Assembly: GCF_001006305.1 (NCBI RefSeq)
Contig: NZ_LBHJ01000001.1
Span: forward strand, 248,001 to 312,000
From: Silvibacterium bohemicum
GTDB taxonomy: Bacteria; Acidobacteriota; Terriglobia; Terriglobales; Acidobacteriaceae
DNA: 64,000 bases
Direction of reading: 5' to 3'
Below are positions 43,094 through 51,588 of this stretch, one piece after another; position 1 is the stretch's first letter, and each line of letters opens with the position of its first letter. The position numbers and the translations under genes were made by a program. Under the pieces are notes generated by a model. That model was not told the origin of the DNA. It searched no databases and was given only the letters and a program-made list of their open reading frames with translations.

Positions 43094-43444
43094 TTAGCGA
43101 GGTCCCATCATGTGGTGCATGGCCGTCTCATAGCCGCGGCGGAATCCGTCGCGATAGTCACGGCGCGCATCGCGGGGAACAGGAGGATGGCGAAACTCAT
43201 CCCGGTTTTCAACGCTGGGCGGGCGGTGGTTGTCGAAGTCTTTCCGGGCTCCCTCGATACCGTCATGAAAACCGCGGCGTTGAATATCCTGGAACTCCGC
43301 CGGAGGCGCATCCCAACCACCCTGCTCTTGTCCGTATCCCGGCGGCGGCGGCCCCTGCGGGGCGCTGTATCCAAAAGCGAGAACCGATCCAGATGTGCCC
43401 AGAATCAGGGCAAGTGCGGGTATGGACAGTCGATTGATTTTCAT
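43094..43444 (-). CDS. Small secreted protein of acidobacterial type
   Basis: The ATG at 43444 gives 116 residues with GGAGG 11 bases upstream and a Sec signal (MKINRLSIPALALILGTSGS). The mature part is rich in Pro, Gly, Arg, Asp and His with a repeated helical pattern RRGFHDGIEGARKDFDNHR and YRDGFRRGYETAMHHM. Such RxGFxDGxxGxxxD segments are seen in small uncharacterised proteins of this group. Function unknown; a metal- or polymer-binding surface role is only a guess. Confidence 0.65.
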   Translation of the reverse strand: MKINRLSIPALALILGTSGSVLAFGYSAPQGPPPPGYGQEQGGWDAPPAEFQDIQRRGFHDGIEGARKDFDNHRPPSVENRDEFRHPPVPRDARRDYRDGFRRGYETAMHHMMGPR

Positions 43445-43545
43445 TGCGTGGGTCCCTCCGTGCAGGTTATGCACACGGAAATTTCGATGAGGTAATCCCC
43501 GGCGATGTTGTCTGGACAACGCTTTCTTCCCCTAAACCGCAGATT

Positions 43546-44607
43546 TCACGAGAACGACAATTCTCGCCGTGGAGAGATCCCGGCCAATTCCGCCACAATC
43601 TCGTAGGAGCGCAGTCGTGCTGAATGCTCGTACGGATTGGACGCGATCATGACCTCGTCAACCTGGGTCTCGTCCAAAAACAGCTCCAGCTTCTGCCGCA
43701 CCGTCTCCGGACCTCCGACAATCGCGGCGCGGAACTTGGCTTCGACCGCGCTCTGCTCGAAGGCGTCCCACTCCATCCGCCTGACCGGCGGCATCAGCGG
43801 GACAGGACGATTACGGATCAGGTTCAGGAACATCTGCTGCGGCGTCGTGGCGAGAAACTCCGCTTCTTCGTCGGTTTCCGCAGCGAGTACCGGAATGCCG
43901 GCCATGGCGTACGGCCGGTCGAGAATCTTCGAAGGCTTGAAGCTGCGCCGGTAGAGGTCGAGCGCGGGCAAGAGATTATCCGGCTGAAAATGCGCCGCAA
44001 AGGCGAAAGGAAGTCCCAGCTCCGCCGCCAGCGCCGCGCTGAATCCACTCGATCCCAGCAGCCAGATGGGAACATGGATGCCCGCGCCGGGAATCGCGGT
44101 CACCGTCTGTCCCGGCTGAACCGGAGCGAAATAATGCTGCAGCTCTTCAAGCAAGGCGGGGAAGTCGTCGCCATTCGCCCGCAGGTCTTTGCGGAGCGCC
44201 CGCGTGACGGCGAAATCGCCGCCCGGTGCGCGTCCCAGGCCCAGGTCGATGCGGCCTGGATACAGCGTTTCCAGCGTCCCGAACTGCTCGGCGATCACCA
44301 GCGGAGCATGGTTGGGCAGCATGATTCCGCCCGATCCTACGCGAATGGTGCTGGTGCCTCCGGCAATATGCCCGATCAGCACCGACGTCGCAGCCGAAGC
44401 GACGCCGGCAATGTTGTGGTGCTCGGCCAGCCAGAAGCGCTTGTATCCCCACCGCTCCGCGTGCTGCGCCATGTCCAGCGTGTTGCGGAAGGCATCAGCG
44501 ATGGTGCCGCCCTGCCGGACGTGAGCCAGGTCCAATACCGAAAGGGGAGTGCGAGCGAGCCGGGAGTTCTGTGTCCGGGAGTCCTGTGTACGGGAGTTCT
44601 GGGTCAT
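43546..44607 (-). CDS. Luciferase-like (LLM) flavin-dependent oxidoreductase
   Basis: A 353-residue TIM-barrel enzyme of the bacterial luciferase family: [20 protein letters not shown] at the start, [20 protein letters not shown], and [20 protein letters not shown]-like sequence ([16 protein letters not shown]), typical of the YhbW subgroup using reduced FMN. The ATG at 44607 is preferred over a TTG at 44619. Codons 2-16 are three tandem 15-bp units giving [15 protein letters not shown], which is outside the conserved fold. Divergent from phhA. Confidence 0.88.
   Translation of the reverse strand: MTQNSRTQDSRTQNSRLARTPLSVLDLAHVRQGGTIADAFRNTLDMAQHAERWGYKRFWLAEHHNIAGVASAATSVLIGHIAGGTSTIRVGSGGIMLPNHAPLVIAEQFGTLETLYPGRIDLGLGRAPGGDFAVTRALRKDLRANGDDFPALLEELQHYFAPVQPGQTVTAIPGAGIHVPIWLLGSSGFSAALAAELGLPFAFAAHFQPDNLLPALDLYRRSFKPSKILDRPYAMAGIPVLAAETDEEAEFLATTPQQMFLNLIRNRPVPLMPPVRRMEWDAFEQSAVEAKFRAAIVGGPETVRQKLELFLDETQVDEVMIASNPYEHSARLRSYEIVAELAGISPRRELSFS
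44561..44605. repeat. Three 15-bp tandem repeats at the start of the LLM oxidoreductase gene
   Basis: CGGGAGTTCTGTGTC, CGGGAGTCCTGTGTA and CGGGAGTTCTGGGTC are adjacent copies at 44561-44575, 44576-44590 and 44591-44605. They end right at the start codon and code for pentapeptides TQ(N/D)SR. Length is a multiple of three, so copy-number change would keep the frame. Confidence 0.85.
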
Positions 44608-44755
44608 AGACCGTTCCAAAGCGGCCTCTTCGCGAAGCCTGCTGAAAATACAGATGTGTCAGGACGAAAATCGGTGCAGCCGCTCGCGCCGGTTCCGGTT
44701 GACACCCGAAGCTGCAGGATGCAATCCTCATTTGTTTTGCCGGAGCCTAAAACCC

Positions 44756-45541
44756 ATGAATCCTCAAGCCGCCGCTCTTACCGTTGCCGAGCAGTACCTG
44801 ATCCAGCAGGATTGGGCGGCTTATACGCCGGAGCAGCATGCGGTGTGGGCGGAGTTGGTGCGCCGCCGCATGCCCCAGCTCAACGAGCATGCCTGCGCCG
44901 AATATCTCGACGGTTTCCACCAGATTGGCCTGCGCGAAGACAGCATCCCCAATCTAGCCGAGGTGAACAAGCGCCTCGGTCCGCGCACCGGCTGGAATGC
45001 CACGCCGGTCAGTGGTTTTCTGCCGCCCGACGCCTTCTTTGAGATGCTGGCCACGCGGCAGTTTCCGACCACCACCTGGCTGCGCAGCCGCGATTCGCTC
45101 GAATATACGCCCGAGCCGGACATCTTTCATGACGTTTTCGGCCACGTTCCCATGCACGCCCATCCCGTCTTCGCCGATTTTCTGCAGGAGTACGGCCGCG
45201 TCTGCGCTGGGCTGAAAGACAGCGCCGGCGGCACGGCTAGCGCCCGCGGCACATATAAAGACAAGCTGGAGCAGATGGGCCGCCTCTTCTGGTTCACCGT
45301 CGAGTTCGGGGTCATCCGCCAGAATGGCAGGATCAAGCTCTACGGCAGCGGGCTGATCTCCTCGCACGGCGAATCGGAATACGTCATCAGCGGCCACGGT
45401 CCTGAGATTCGCGACTTCAATCTCGACCAGGTGCTCGATCAGCAGTTCCTGGTTTCGGAGATGCAGAAGGTGCTCTACGCCGTAGAATCCTTCGACCAGA
45501 TCTTTGAAGCGGCGAAGCAGGCGGAAGAACGCCTGGCTTGA
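44756..45541 (+). CDS. phhA: Phenylalanine 4-monooxygenase
   Basis: The ATG at 44756, with GGAG 10 bases upstream, gives 261 residues. The iron ligands are His125 and His130 in FHDVFGHVPMH and Glu183 in WFTVEFGVI; the pterin-loop and substrate segment include TPEPDIFHD. This is the compact bacterial form without a regulatory ACT domain. It converts phenylalanine to tyrosine using tetrahydrobiopterin or a related pterin. No pterin-recycling phhB is adjacent. Confidence 0.95.
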   Translation: MNPQAAALTVAEQYLIQQDWAAYTPEQHAVWAELVRRRMPQLNEHACAEYLDGFHQIGLREDSIPNLAEVNKRLGPRTGWNATPVSGFLPPDAFFEMLATRQFPTTTWLRSRDSLEYTPEPDIFHDVFGHVPMHAHPVFADFLQEYGRVCAGLKDSAGGTASARGTYKDKLEQMGRLFWFTVEFGVIRQNGRIKLYGSGLISSHGESEYVISGHGPEIRDFNLDQVLDQQFLVSEMQKVLYAVESFDQIFEAAKQAEERLA

Positions 45542-45721
45542 GTGGACAAGTTCTTAGTTGTCAGTGCCCAATTCTCAGGTGATTGTGGATAGTTCGAAAA
45601 GACAAACTACCCTGAGAACTGGTGACTGGCCGCTGGAAACTGGTAACTGAAGGGTGGCAGCTGCGAATATTTGCGCCTCTTTTACACGCATTGGTGCACA
45701 ATGCATGTTGGGGAGAAAATC

Positions 45722-46393
45722 TTGCCGCGCATTCATTTCCATCAGCAGCTGGCCGAACTGAAGGACAAGCTCCTGGCCATGGCTGCGCTCTCCCAGCAGG
45801 CTCTGGAATCCGCGGTCGAGGCTTATATCCGGCGCGACGCCGGAATCTGCCAGTACGTGCGCGAAAACGAAACCGCCATCAACGCCGCGCAGCGTGAGGT
45901 GGACGAGATGGCCTATGAGCTCCTGGCCAAGGAGCAGCCGATGGCCATCGATCTGCGCTTCATCCTGGCGGTGATCAAGATCAATGGCGACCTCGAGCGC
46001 ATTGGCGACCAGGCCATGAGCATCGCTATTCGCACCCGCGAGCTGATCGATGAGCAGCCGTTCGACCTGCCCGTCGACATCGCCGGTATGGGCGACTACG
46101 CCGCCCGCATGATCCGCTCCTCGATTCAGGCTCTCCTCGAAGGCGATTGCCACGTAGCGGAATCGGTTCGGGACATGGATGACGAGATCGATCGCATGAA
46201 TCGCGTCGCCCATATCGATCTCATTCACGTGATCCAGCAGCGACCCGAGGTTGCCCACCTCGCGCTCCACGCGATCCTGGTCTCCCGCAACCTCGAGCGC
46301 ATTGCCGACCACGCGACTAACATCGCGACCGACGTGATCTTCTGGATTCGCGGCGCCGATGTGCGCCATCAGCTCAGCGCTGTTGTCGATTAA
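45722..46393 (+). CDS. phoU: PhoU-family phosphate signalling protein
   Basis: The TTG at 45722 is preferred because GGGGAG lies 6 bases upstream and the product begins MPRIHFHQQLAELKDKLLAM as PhoU proteins of this group do; an upstream in-frame ATG at 45701 has no such site. The 223-residue protein has two repeats of a three-helix unit with the metal-binding motif ExxxD in ERIGDQAMSIAIR and ERIADHATNIATD. PhoU damps PhoR-PhoB signalling and Pst transport. No pst or pho genes are adjacent, which is unusual. It precedes folD by 26 bases. Confidence 0.9.
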   Translation: MPRIHFHQQLAELKDKLLAMAALSQQALESAVEAYIRRDAGICQYVRENETAINAAQREVDEMAYELLAKEQPMAIDLRFILAVIKINGDLERIGDQAMSIAIRTRELIDEQPFDLPVDIAGMGDYAARMIRSSIQALLEGDCHVAESVRDMDDEIDRMNRVAHIDLIHVIQQRPEVAHLALHAILVSRNLERIADHATNIATDVIFWIRGADVRHQLSAVVD

Positions 46394-46419
46394 CCCGCCG
46401 CAAGCCTTAAACTAATCCC

Positions 46420-47265
46420 ATGTCAGGATTGGTATTGGACGGCAAGGCGTATGCGAAGGAGCTTGAAGTCGAGCTCGCATCCAGGGTGACGAATCTCCTC
46501 GAAAAGACCGGCGGCGAACCGCCTATCCTCGCTACCATTCTGGTCGGCGCGGATCCCGCGTCCGCTACCTACGTGCGCATGAAGGGCAACGCCTGCCGCC
46601 GCGTGGGCATGGAGTCGCTCTCCATCTCGCTGCCCGAAGAGACGACTACGCACCAGCTGCTCACCGCCATCGACGACCTGAACGCCAACCCGCGCGTTCG
46701 GGGCATCCTCCTGCAGCATCCCGTGCCCAAACAGATCGAGGAGCGCGAGTGCTTCGACCGCATTGCGATTGAAAAAGATGTGGATGGCGTCACCAGCCAG
46801 GGTTTCGGCCGCATGGCCATGGACGAGCCCGCATACGGTTCGGCCACGCCGGCCGGCATCATGCGCCTGCTCAAGCGGTATGGCATTGAGATCGCAGGCA
46901 AAGAGGCCGTCGTGGTCGGTCGCAGCCCCATACTCGGCAAACCCATGGCGATGATGCTGCTGGGAGCCAACGCCACGGTCACCATCTGCCACTCCCGGAC
47001 AAAAAATCTCGCGGATGTGGTCAGCCGCGCCGAGATTCTCGTGGGAGCCGTCGGCAAGCCGGAGTTCCTCAAGGCCGGCTGGATTCGCGACGGAGCGGTG
47101 GTTGTCGACGCCGGCTATCATCCCGGCGGAGTAGGAGACATCGAACTGGCCCCGGTCATTGACCGCTGCGCCGCCTATACCCCCGTACCCGGCGGAGTCG
47201 GCCCCATGACCATCGCCACACTCATCGCTCAAACGGTAGAGGCAGCAGAGAAGGCAGCGCTTTAA
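46420..47265 (+). CDS. folD: Bifunctional methylenetetrahydrofolate dehydrogenase/cyclohydrolase
   Basis: A 281-residue FolD. The active-site Lys is in [17 protein letters not shown], the cyclohydrolase segment is GILLQHPVP, and the nucleotide-binding part is [19 protein letters not shown]. The C-terminal signature [15 protein letters not shown] is complete. It interconverts 5,10-methylene-, methenyl- and 10-formyl-tetrahydrofolate. Probably co-transcribed with phoU. Confidence 0.96.
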   Translation: MSGLVLDGKAYAKELEVELASRVTNLLEKTGGEPPILATILVGADPASATYVRMKGNACRRVGMESLSISLPEETTTHQLLTAIDDLNANPRVRGILLQHPVPKQIEERECFDRIAIEKDVDGVTSQGFGRMAMDEPAYGSATPAGIMRLLKRYGIEIAGKEAVVVGRSPILGKPMAMMLLGANATVTICHSRTKNLADVVSRAEILVGAVGKPEFLKAGWIRDGAVVVDAGYHPGGVGDIELAPVIDRCAAYTPVPGGVGPMTIATLIAQTVEAAEKAAL

Positions 47266-47282
47266 TTCCGGAATCAACGGCC

Positions 47283-47375
47283 GGGTGCCCCACGTCTCGC
47301 TTCTGAGACGTGGGATGGAATCAAACTGTGCCGGGTGCCCCATTCTTCACAGTTTCACCGTGAAGGGTGGGAGAC
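47283..47375. repeat. Two adjacent GGGTGCCCCA palindromic repeats
   Basis: The first unit has CCCACGTCTC (47289-47298), loop GCTTCT, and its complement at 47305-47314. The second starts with GGGTGCCCCATTCTTCAC near 47334 and pairs CTTCAC with GTGAAG before GGGTGGGAGACC. Related single units lie at 39027-39070, 61344-61390 and 62699-62742. They occupy the space between folD and the convergent fluoride channel gene. Confidence 0.7.
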
Positions 47376-47410
47376 CAAGAAAGCAGTTCCCCAAGGCTCT
47401 TTCCAGGTGC

Positions 47411-47785
47411 TTAAGCGAATACCCGACCCGCAGCCATACCCATCCAGACCGCCCCATATCCCAGCAACACACTGAGCAGGACATAGAGCAGCCCCGTCGC
47501 CGCCTGGCCATGCTGGGCCAGGCGCAGGGTCTCGTATTCGAAGGTGGAGAAGGTGGTATACGCCCCAACGAATCCGATTGGAATGGCCAGACGCCAGGCC
47601 GGAGGTAGGCCGATGCGTTCATCCAGCACCGTCAGCGCGAAGCCGATGATGAAGCAGCCGCTGATATTGATGACGAAGGTTCCGTAGGGGAAGCGCGTGC
47701 CCATGCGCTCATAGATCCACAGTCCTACCGCATAACGCGCCATCGAACCCAGCGCGCCTCCCAAAGCGACCCATAGATATTTCAT
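47411..47785 (-). CDS. crcB: Fluoride ion channel CrcB/Fluc
   Basis: A 124-residue protein with four membrane helices. Family motifs are GGALGSMARYAVG, PYGTFVINISGCFIIGF (with the conserved Asn) and GFVGAYTTFSTFEYET (with the Phe box and Thr/Ser sodium site). Dimers export fluoride. AGGAGGAG lies about 13 bases before the ATG. I looked for the fluoride riboswitch in the leader (47786-47850) and did not see its conserved pattern. Confidence 0.93.
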   Translation of the reverse strand: MKYLWVALGGALGSMARYAVGLWIYERMGTRFPYGTFVINISGCFIIGFALTVLDERIGLPPAWRLAIPIGFVGAYTTFSTFEYETLRLAQHGQAATGLLYVLLSVLLGYGAVWMGMAAGRVFA

Positions 47786-48126
47786 CGTCTCCCGGCTCCT
47801 CCTGCCTTGATCGATCCAGACGCCTCGATCTAGCCCGATTCGTCAACCGGGTGCGTCGATTCGATCAGGCGCATGCAAGTCAGGAGTCATTGGCTGCCGG
47901 CGAGGCAGCGGTTGGGATAGGCGAACCCCTCCGCCTTGCTTTCAGCTTCGCGGCAGAGGGGGTGCTGCGTCAAGCTGTTGCTCCCATGGACAAATCGCGC
48001 CCGTCCAGTTGCGACGTGGTGAAATCGGTAATCGAATTGATGGCGGATGACGGATTTGTCATCCTTTTGCAAGGCGGGGGGAAGGTTAGGGTAAGAGAGT
48101 GTGCTCAAGGCCGTACACTCATCGAA
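47786..48126. other. Intergenic region without a supported gene
   Basis: This space between crcB and the response regulator promoter has overlapping open frames on both strands (for example 47851-48231 on the plus strand), but their products are of low complexity and lack a ribosome binding site or family motif. A CTTTTGCAAGGCGGGGGGAAGG stretch is the only compositional oddity (described as a region near 48063-48085). I see no RNA gene here. Confidence 0.4.
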
Positions 48127-48146
48127 ACGCCTCCGGCAGGAGGCGT
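48127..48146. promoter_or_regulatory. Perfect 8-bp hairpin with GGCA loop
   Basis: ACGCCTCC (48127-48134), loop GGCA, GGAGGCGT (48139-48146). It ends one base before the first of three spaced direct repeats and 66 bases before the response regulator start. It has no T-run. It may be an attenuator or part of the regulator binding region. Confidence 0.55.
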
Positions 48147-48147
48147 T

Positions 48148-48197
48148 GGATCTGGCCGAAGCGATCAGGATCTGACCGGAACTATCAGGATCTGGCC
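48148..48197. promoter_or_regulatory. Three 10-bp direct repeats at an exact 20-bp period
   Basis: GGATCTGGCC (48148-48157), GGATCTGACC (48168-48177) and GGATCTGGCC (48188-48197). ATCA also precedes the second and third units at the same offset. The last unit ends 15 bases before the GTG of an OmpR-type regulator and abuts its ribosome binding site. Two-turn spacing on one DNA face is what a cooperatively binding regulator would need; autoregulation is inferred. Confidence 0.6.
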
Positions 48198-48212
48198 AGG
48201 GGAGGCAATGCT

Positions 48213-48887
48213 GTGCGGCTGCTCGTCGTAGAGGACGACAACACAATTCGCGATTTTCTCACCCGGGCTCTCACCGAAGGCGGTTTTCGCGTGGATGCCT
48301 GCGCCGAGGGCAAGGGCGCCGAGCGTCTGGCGGTCGAAGGAGTGCATGACGCACTGATCATCGACCTGACGCTGCCGGATATGGACGGCTTGGATCTCAT
48401 CGGCCGCCTGCGCGCCCAGGGAGTCAATGCCCCGGTGCTGATCCTCTCCGCGCGCCGCTCGGTGGATGAGCGGATCCTCGGCCTGGAACGCGGCGGGGAC
48501 GATTACCTGACCAAGCCGTTCGCTGTGGCTGAGGTCCTGGCGCGCCTGCGTGCCCTGTTGCGCCGCAGCACGCCGGGCCAGCAGGAAGCCACCCGGCTGC
48601 GCGTCGCCGACCTCGAACTCGACCTCATCCGCCGCGAGGCGCACCGCGACGGCATTGAGCTTCAGCTCACCCAGCAGGAGTTCGCTCTGCTGGAATATTT
48701 ATGCCGCAACGCCGGCCGCGTGGTGACCCGCGCCATGGTCCTCGACCACGTCTGGAAGATGCGCATCGATACCTCGACCAACATTGTTGACGTGCACATT
48801 CACCGCCTCAGGAATAAAGTGGACAGGGAAGCAGCACGACCGCTCATACGAACCATGCGGGGGGTTGGGTACGTTCTCACGGATTAG
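48213..48887 (+). CDS. OmpR/PhoB-type response regulator
   Basis: The GTG at 48213 has AGGGGAGG 7 bases upstream and gives 224 residues starting VRLLVVEDDNTIRDF. The receiver has the acidic pair EDD, phospho-acceptor Asp51 (ALIIDLTLPDMDG) and Lys in DYLTKPF. The C-terminal winged helix reads LQLTQQEFALLEYLCRNAGR and TNIVDVHIHRLRNKVD. It overlaps the next kinase gene by about 20 bases, so the pair is one operon. The promoter holds spaced repeats at 48148-48197. Confidence 0.95.
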   Translation: MRLLVVEDDNTIRDFLTRALTEGGFRVDACAEGKGAERLAVEGVHDALIIDLTLPDMDGLDLIGRLRAQGVNAPVLILSARRSVDERILGLERGGDDYLTKPFAVAEVLARLRALLRRSTPGQQEATRLRVADLELDLIRREAHRDGIELQLTQQEFALLEYLCRNAGRVVTRAMVLDHVWKMRIDTSTNIVDVHIHRLRNKVDREAARPLIRTMRGVGYVLTD

Positions 48888-50361
48888 CGGGTCTTTTTAT
48901 CACACCGCGGCCTGGCGGCTGGCCTTGCGCAGCACCTTGGCCTTCGCAGTGGGCAGCGCGGCCGTATTCGTGCTCATGTATGGCCTGGTAGCCAGCGCAG
49001 TACGCGAGCGCGGCGACTCCTGGCTCATCGGCGAGAGCGAGACCCTGAAGCAGGTGGCGTCGACCACGCAGCGCGACGCCCTCTACGGCCGTATCGTGGA
49101 AGAGGTTGCCGAACTGGCCACCCAGGAGCTGGCATACGACGGAAAGGGAAATCATCTCCCCGAAAACACCGTTTTTTTTCTGCAGACAGACAACTCCGGC
49201 CGGCCCCCACTCTGGGTCGGTCCCACGAATAATCAGCCCTTTATCGATGCCATCGGCAGGCTGAATGTCCGCGAGCATACGGCCATTTCGATCCGAATGG
49301 CCGGTTGGCGCTCGCCGTTTCGTGTTGTGGCTGCGGATTTAGGAACGGACGGGGGAAGAATCTACCTCGGCCTTCTCGACTCCAGCGCCAGCGAGCTGCT
49401 CTTCCATCTCCTGCTGTGGTTCGTCTTCGGCTGGATATGCATGGTGGGCTTCGGTTTCCTCAGCGCCGTCCTCGGTCTGCGGCGGACTCTGAAGCGCGTC
49501 GACGCCATCACCACCGCTGCTTCGAGCATTGATACCTCCGATCTGGGCAGCCGGGTGTTTTCGGCCAGCCAGCCGAATGACGAAATCGCTCGCCTCGCAC
49601 GTGCTTTCAACACCATGCTGGATCGCATCTCCGCGTCTGTGAATCAGCTTCGCACCCTTACCGACGCGGTTGCTCACGACATGAAGAGCCCCATCACCTC
49701 GGTGCGCGGTGGCCTGGAAGCGGCTCTCTCCACCGATGACGCCGAGACCTCGCGCGAATACGTGGCCAAAGCGCTGGAGCATCTCGACCGGCTGGCCGAA
49801 ATTGTCACCACTTCCCTCGACGTCGCGGAGGCCGAAGCCGGTGCGCTGCGCCTGCGCCGCGAGACGACGGACCTGGGTGAGCTGGTTCGCCGCGTGGCCG
49901 ATCTTTATACCCCGGCCTTCCACGACCATCGCCAAAGCCTGACGGTCGTCGCACCGAATCCGGTCACGGCCAATGTGGATCATCGTTTTTTTCTGCGTCT
50001 GATCTCTAACCTGCTGGAGAACGAGCTGCGTTATGCTGGGGACGGCGCCCGTATCGAGCTAAGGCTTGCGGCGGGAGAAGGCACAGCTGTCATTACAATT
50101 GAGGACGATGGGCCGGGATTTCCCCCCGAAATGGTCGGCCATCTGTTTCAGCGTTTCGTGAAGGGGAATGCGTCGGAGGGTCACGGGCTCGGCCTTGCTT
50201 TTGTCAAAGCCGTAGCGTGTGCTCACGGCGGCTCGGCGCGGGCGACGAATCAATCAGCAGCAACCGGAGTGGAAATCGTCGTAGAGATTCCGATTGGGAC
50301 GTTCGGGAATAGTCAGCCAGAAACCCAGCCTGCGGATGAACTACAGGAGGCGAGATCCTGA
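48865..50361 (+). CDS. Membrane sensor histidine kinase, partner of the upstream regulator
   Basis: The frame is open into the regulator gene; a TTG at 48865 giving 498 residues is the most plausible start, overlapping the regulator by 23 bases. Two membrane segments (LALRSTLAFAVGSAAVFVLM and LLFHLLLWFVFGWICMVGFG) flank a periplasmic sensor domain of about 130 residues. HAMP follows, then the H-box AVAHDMKSPITSVRGGLEA (His near 271) and the ATPase boxes NLLENELRYAG, EDDGPGFPPEM and GHGLGLAFVKAVA. The His-Asp-Met-Lys H-box differs slightly from the usual HExRxP. The signal is unknown. It lies 171 bases upstream of the polyketide synthase gene. Confidence 0.92.
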   Translation: MGTFSRISGSFYHTAAWRLALRSTLAFAVGSAAVFVLMYGLVASAVRERGDSWLIGESETLKQVASTTQRDALYGRIVEEVAELATQELAYDGKGNHLPENTVFFLQTDNSGRPPLWVGPTNNQPFIDAIGRLNVREHTAISIRMAGWRSPFRVVAADLGTDGGRIYLGLLDSSASELLFHLLLWFVFGWICMVGFGFLSAVLGLRRTLKRVDAITTAASSIDTSDLGSRVFSASQPNDEIARLARAFNTMLDRISASVNQLRTLTDAVAHDMKSPITSVRGGLEAALSTDDAETSREYVAKALEHLDRLAEIVTTSLDVAEAEAGALRLRRETTDLGELVRRVADLYTPAFHDHRQSLTVVAPNPVTANVDHRFFLRLISNLLENELRYAGDGARIELRLAAGEGTAVITIEDDGPGFPPEMVGHLFQRFVKGNASEGHGLGLAFVKAVACAHGGSARATNQSAATGVEIVVEIPIGTFGNSQPETQPADELQEARS

Positions 50362-50532
50362 ATTTCCTTGTCGAAATGAGTAAGGGAAGCGATACCCCGT
50401 CATCTTCTTCAATGAAAGAAACATCTCGGCATAGTATTTTTAACCTCAACACACGCAGTAACATATTTCTGACTTTTGACTGACATTTCAGCGTACCGAT
50501 TCCAATATTCTCCGACTTGAGCTCACATAAAT

Positions 50533-51582
50533 ATGCGCATTGCTGCAACGGCTACTGCCTTTCCTGAACATTACTTCACTCAACAAGCGGTAGTCGACGA
50601 ACTAAAGACCTACTGGGGACGAGACGAAGCAACCGCGGCCGTGTTGGAACGGCTGCACTCACGCACCGGCGTTGCGGGCCGTCATTTTTCCCGCCCGCTG
50701 GGTGAATATGCGGCCCTCGATACCTTCGGGAAAACCAACAACGTATGGATTGAAGTTGCCGAGCAGCTGGGGGAACAGGCAATCGACTGTCTCCTCAAGC
50801 AGACCCATCTGACCGTCGATCAGATTTCCGCAATCTTCTTCGTCTCCGTCACCGGAGTCGTCAGCCCTTCCATCGACGCACGGCTGGTCAATCGCATGAA
50901 GCTCTCGCCGCACATCAAGCGCAACCCGATCTTCGGACTGGGCTGTGTTGCCGGCGCTGCCGGCCTCGCGCGGGCTGCCGATTACGTGCGGGCCTACCCC
51001 GATCAGGTCGCGGTGCTGCTCTCCGTCGAGCTCTGCTCGCTTACCTGGCAGCGCGACGACATCTCTGCGGCCAATCTCATCTCGGCGGGTCTCTTTGGCG
51101 ACGGCGCAGCTGCCGCTCTTGTCGTCGGCGATCGCGTTCCGCTGCCCGGCCCGCGCATCCTGGCCAATCATCAGGTGTTCTATCCCGACACTGGCTACGT
51201 CATGGGCTGGGATATCTCGGAGAAGGGATTCAACATCATTCTCTCTCCCGATGTTCCCAAGGTGGTTCGCGAGAATCTAGGCCACGATGTCGACCAGTTT
51301 CTGGCCGCCCACAATATGACCCGGAATGACGTAGGCACATGGATCATGCATAACGGTGGTCCCAAAGTTTTAGAGGCCAGCGCGGAGGCTCTGGGTATCG
51401 ACAACTCCGAGCTGCAGGTCTCCTGGGATGCGCTGCGCCGTGTAGGTAACCTGTCTTCGGCCTCCGTGCTCGTGGTTCTCGACGAGATCATGAAGCACCA
51501 GCGGCCCAAGCCAGGAACGCGGAGCGTGCTGGCTGCTATGGGCCCGGGCTTCTGCGCCGAGATGCTGTTACTTGAGTGGTAG
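50533..51582 (+). CDS. Type III polyketide synthase (chalcone/alkylresorcylic synthase family)
   Basis: A 349-residue thiolase-fold enzyme. The catalytic triad can be placed: Cys138 in PIFGLGCVAGAAGLARA, His273 in TWIMHNGGPKVLEA and Asn306 in LRRVGNLSSASVL. The GLGCVAGAAG and HNGGPKVLEA patterns fit bacterial type III PKSs that extend acyl-CoA starters with malonyl-CoA to alkylresorcinols or alkylpyrones. It is not a KAS III, whose triad motifs differ. It is followed 6 bases later by a flavin monooxygenase, as in the alkylresorcinol/quinone operons of Streptomyces (srs-type). The product is not predictable from sequence alone. Confidence 0.9.
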   Translation: MRIAATATAFPEHYFTQQAVVDELKTYWGRDEATAAVLERLHSRTGVAGRHFSRPLGEYAALDTFGKTNNVWIEVAEQLGEQAIDCLLKQTHLTVDQISAIFFVSVTGVVSPSIDARLVNRMKLSPHIKRNPIFGLGCVAGAAGLARAADYVRAYPDQVAVLLSVELCSLTWQRDDISAANLISAGLFGDGAAAALVVGDRVPLPGPRILANHQVFYPDTGYVMGWDISEKGFNIILSPDVPKVVRENLGHDVDQFLAAHNMTRNDVGTWIMHNGGPKVLEASAEALGIDNSELQVSWDALRRVGNLSSASVLVVLDEIMKHQRPKPGTRSVLAAMGPGFCAEMLLLEW

Positions 51583-51588
51583 TGATCG

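Noticed and set aside
47786-47850. Fluoride riboswitch before crcB
   Set aside because: The conserved GGNGAUGG and downstream pseudoknot pattern are not visible in the short leader.
47851-48231. 126-codon frame in the crcB-regulator intergenic region
   Set aside because: It runs through the hairpin and direct repeats, has no ribosome binding site and no family motif; a minus-strand frame overlaps it.
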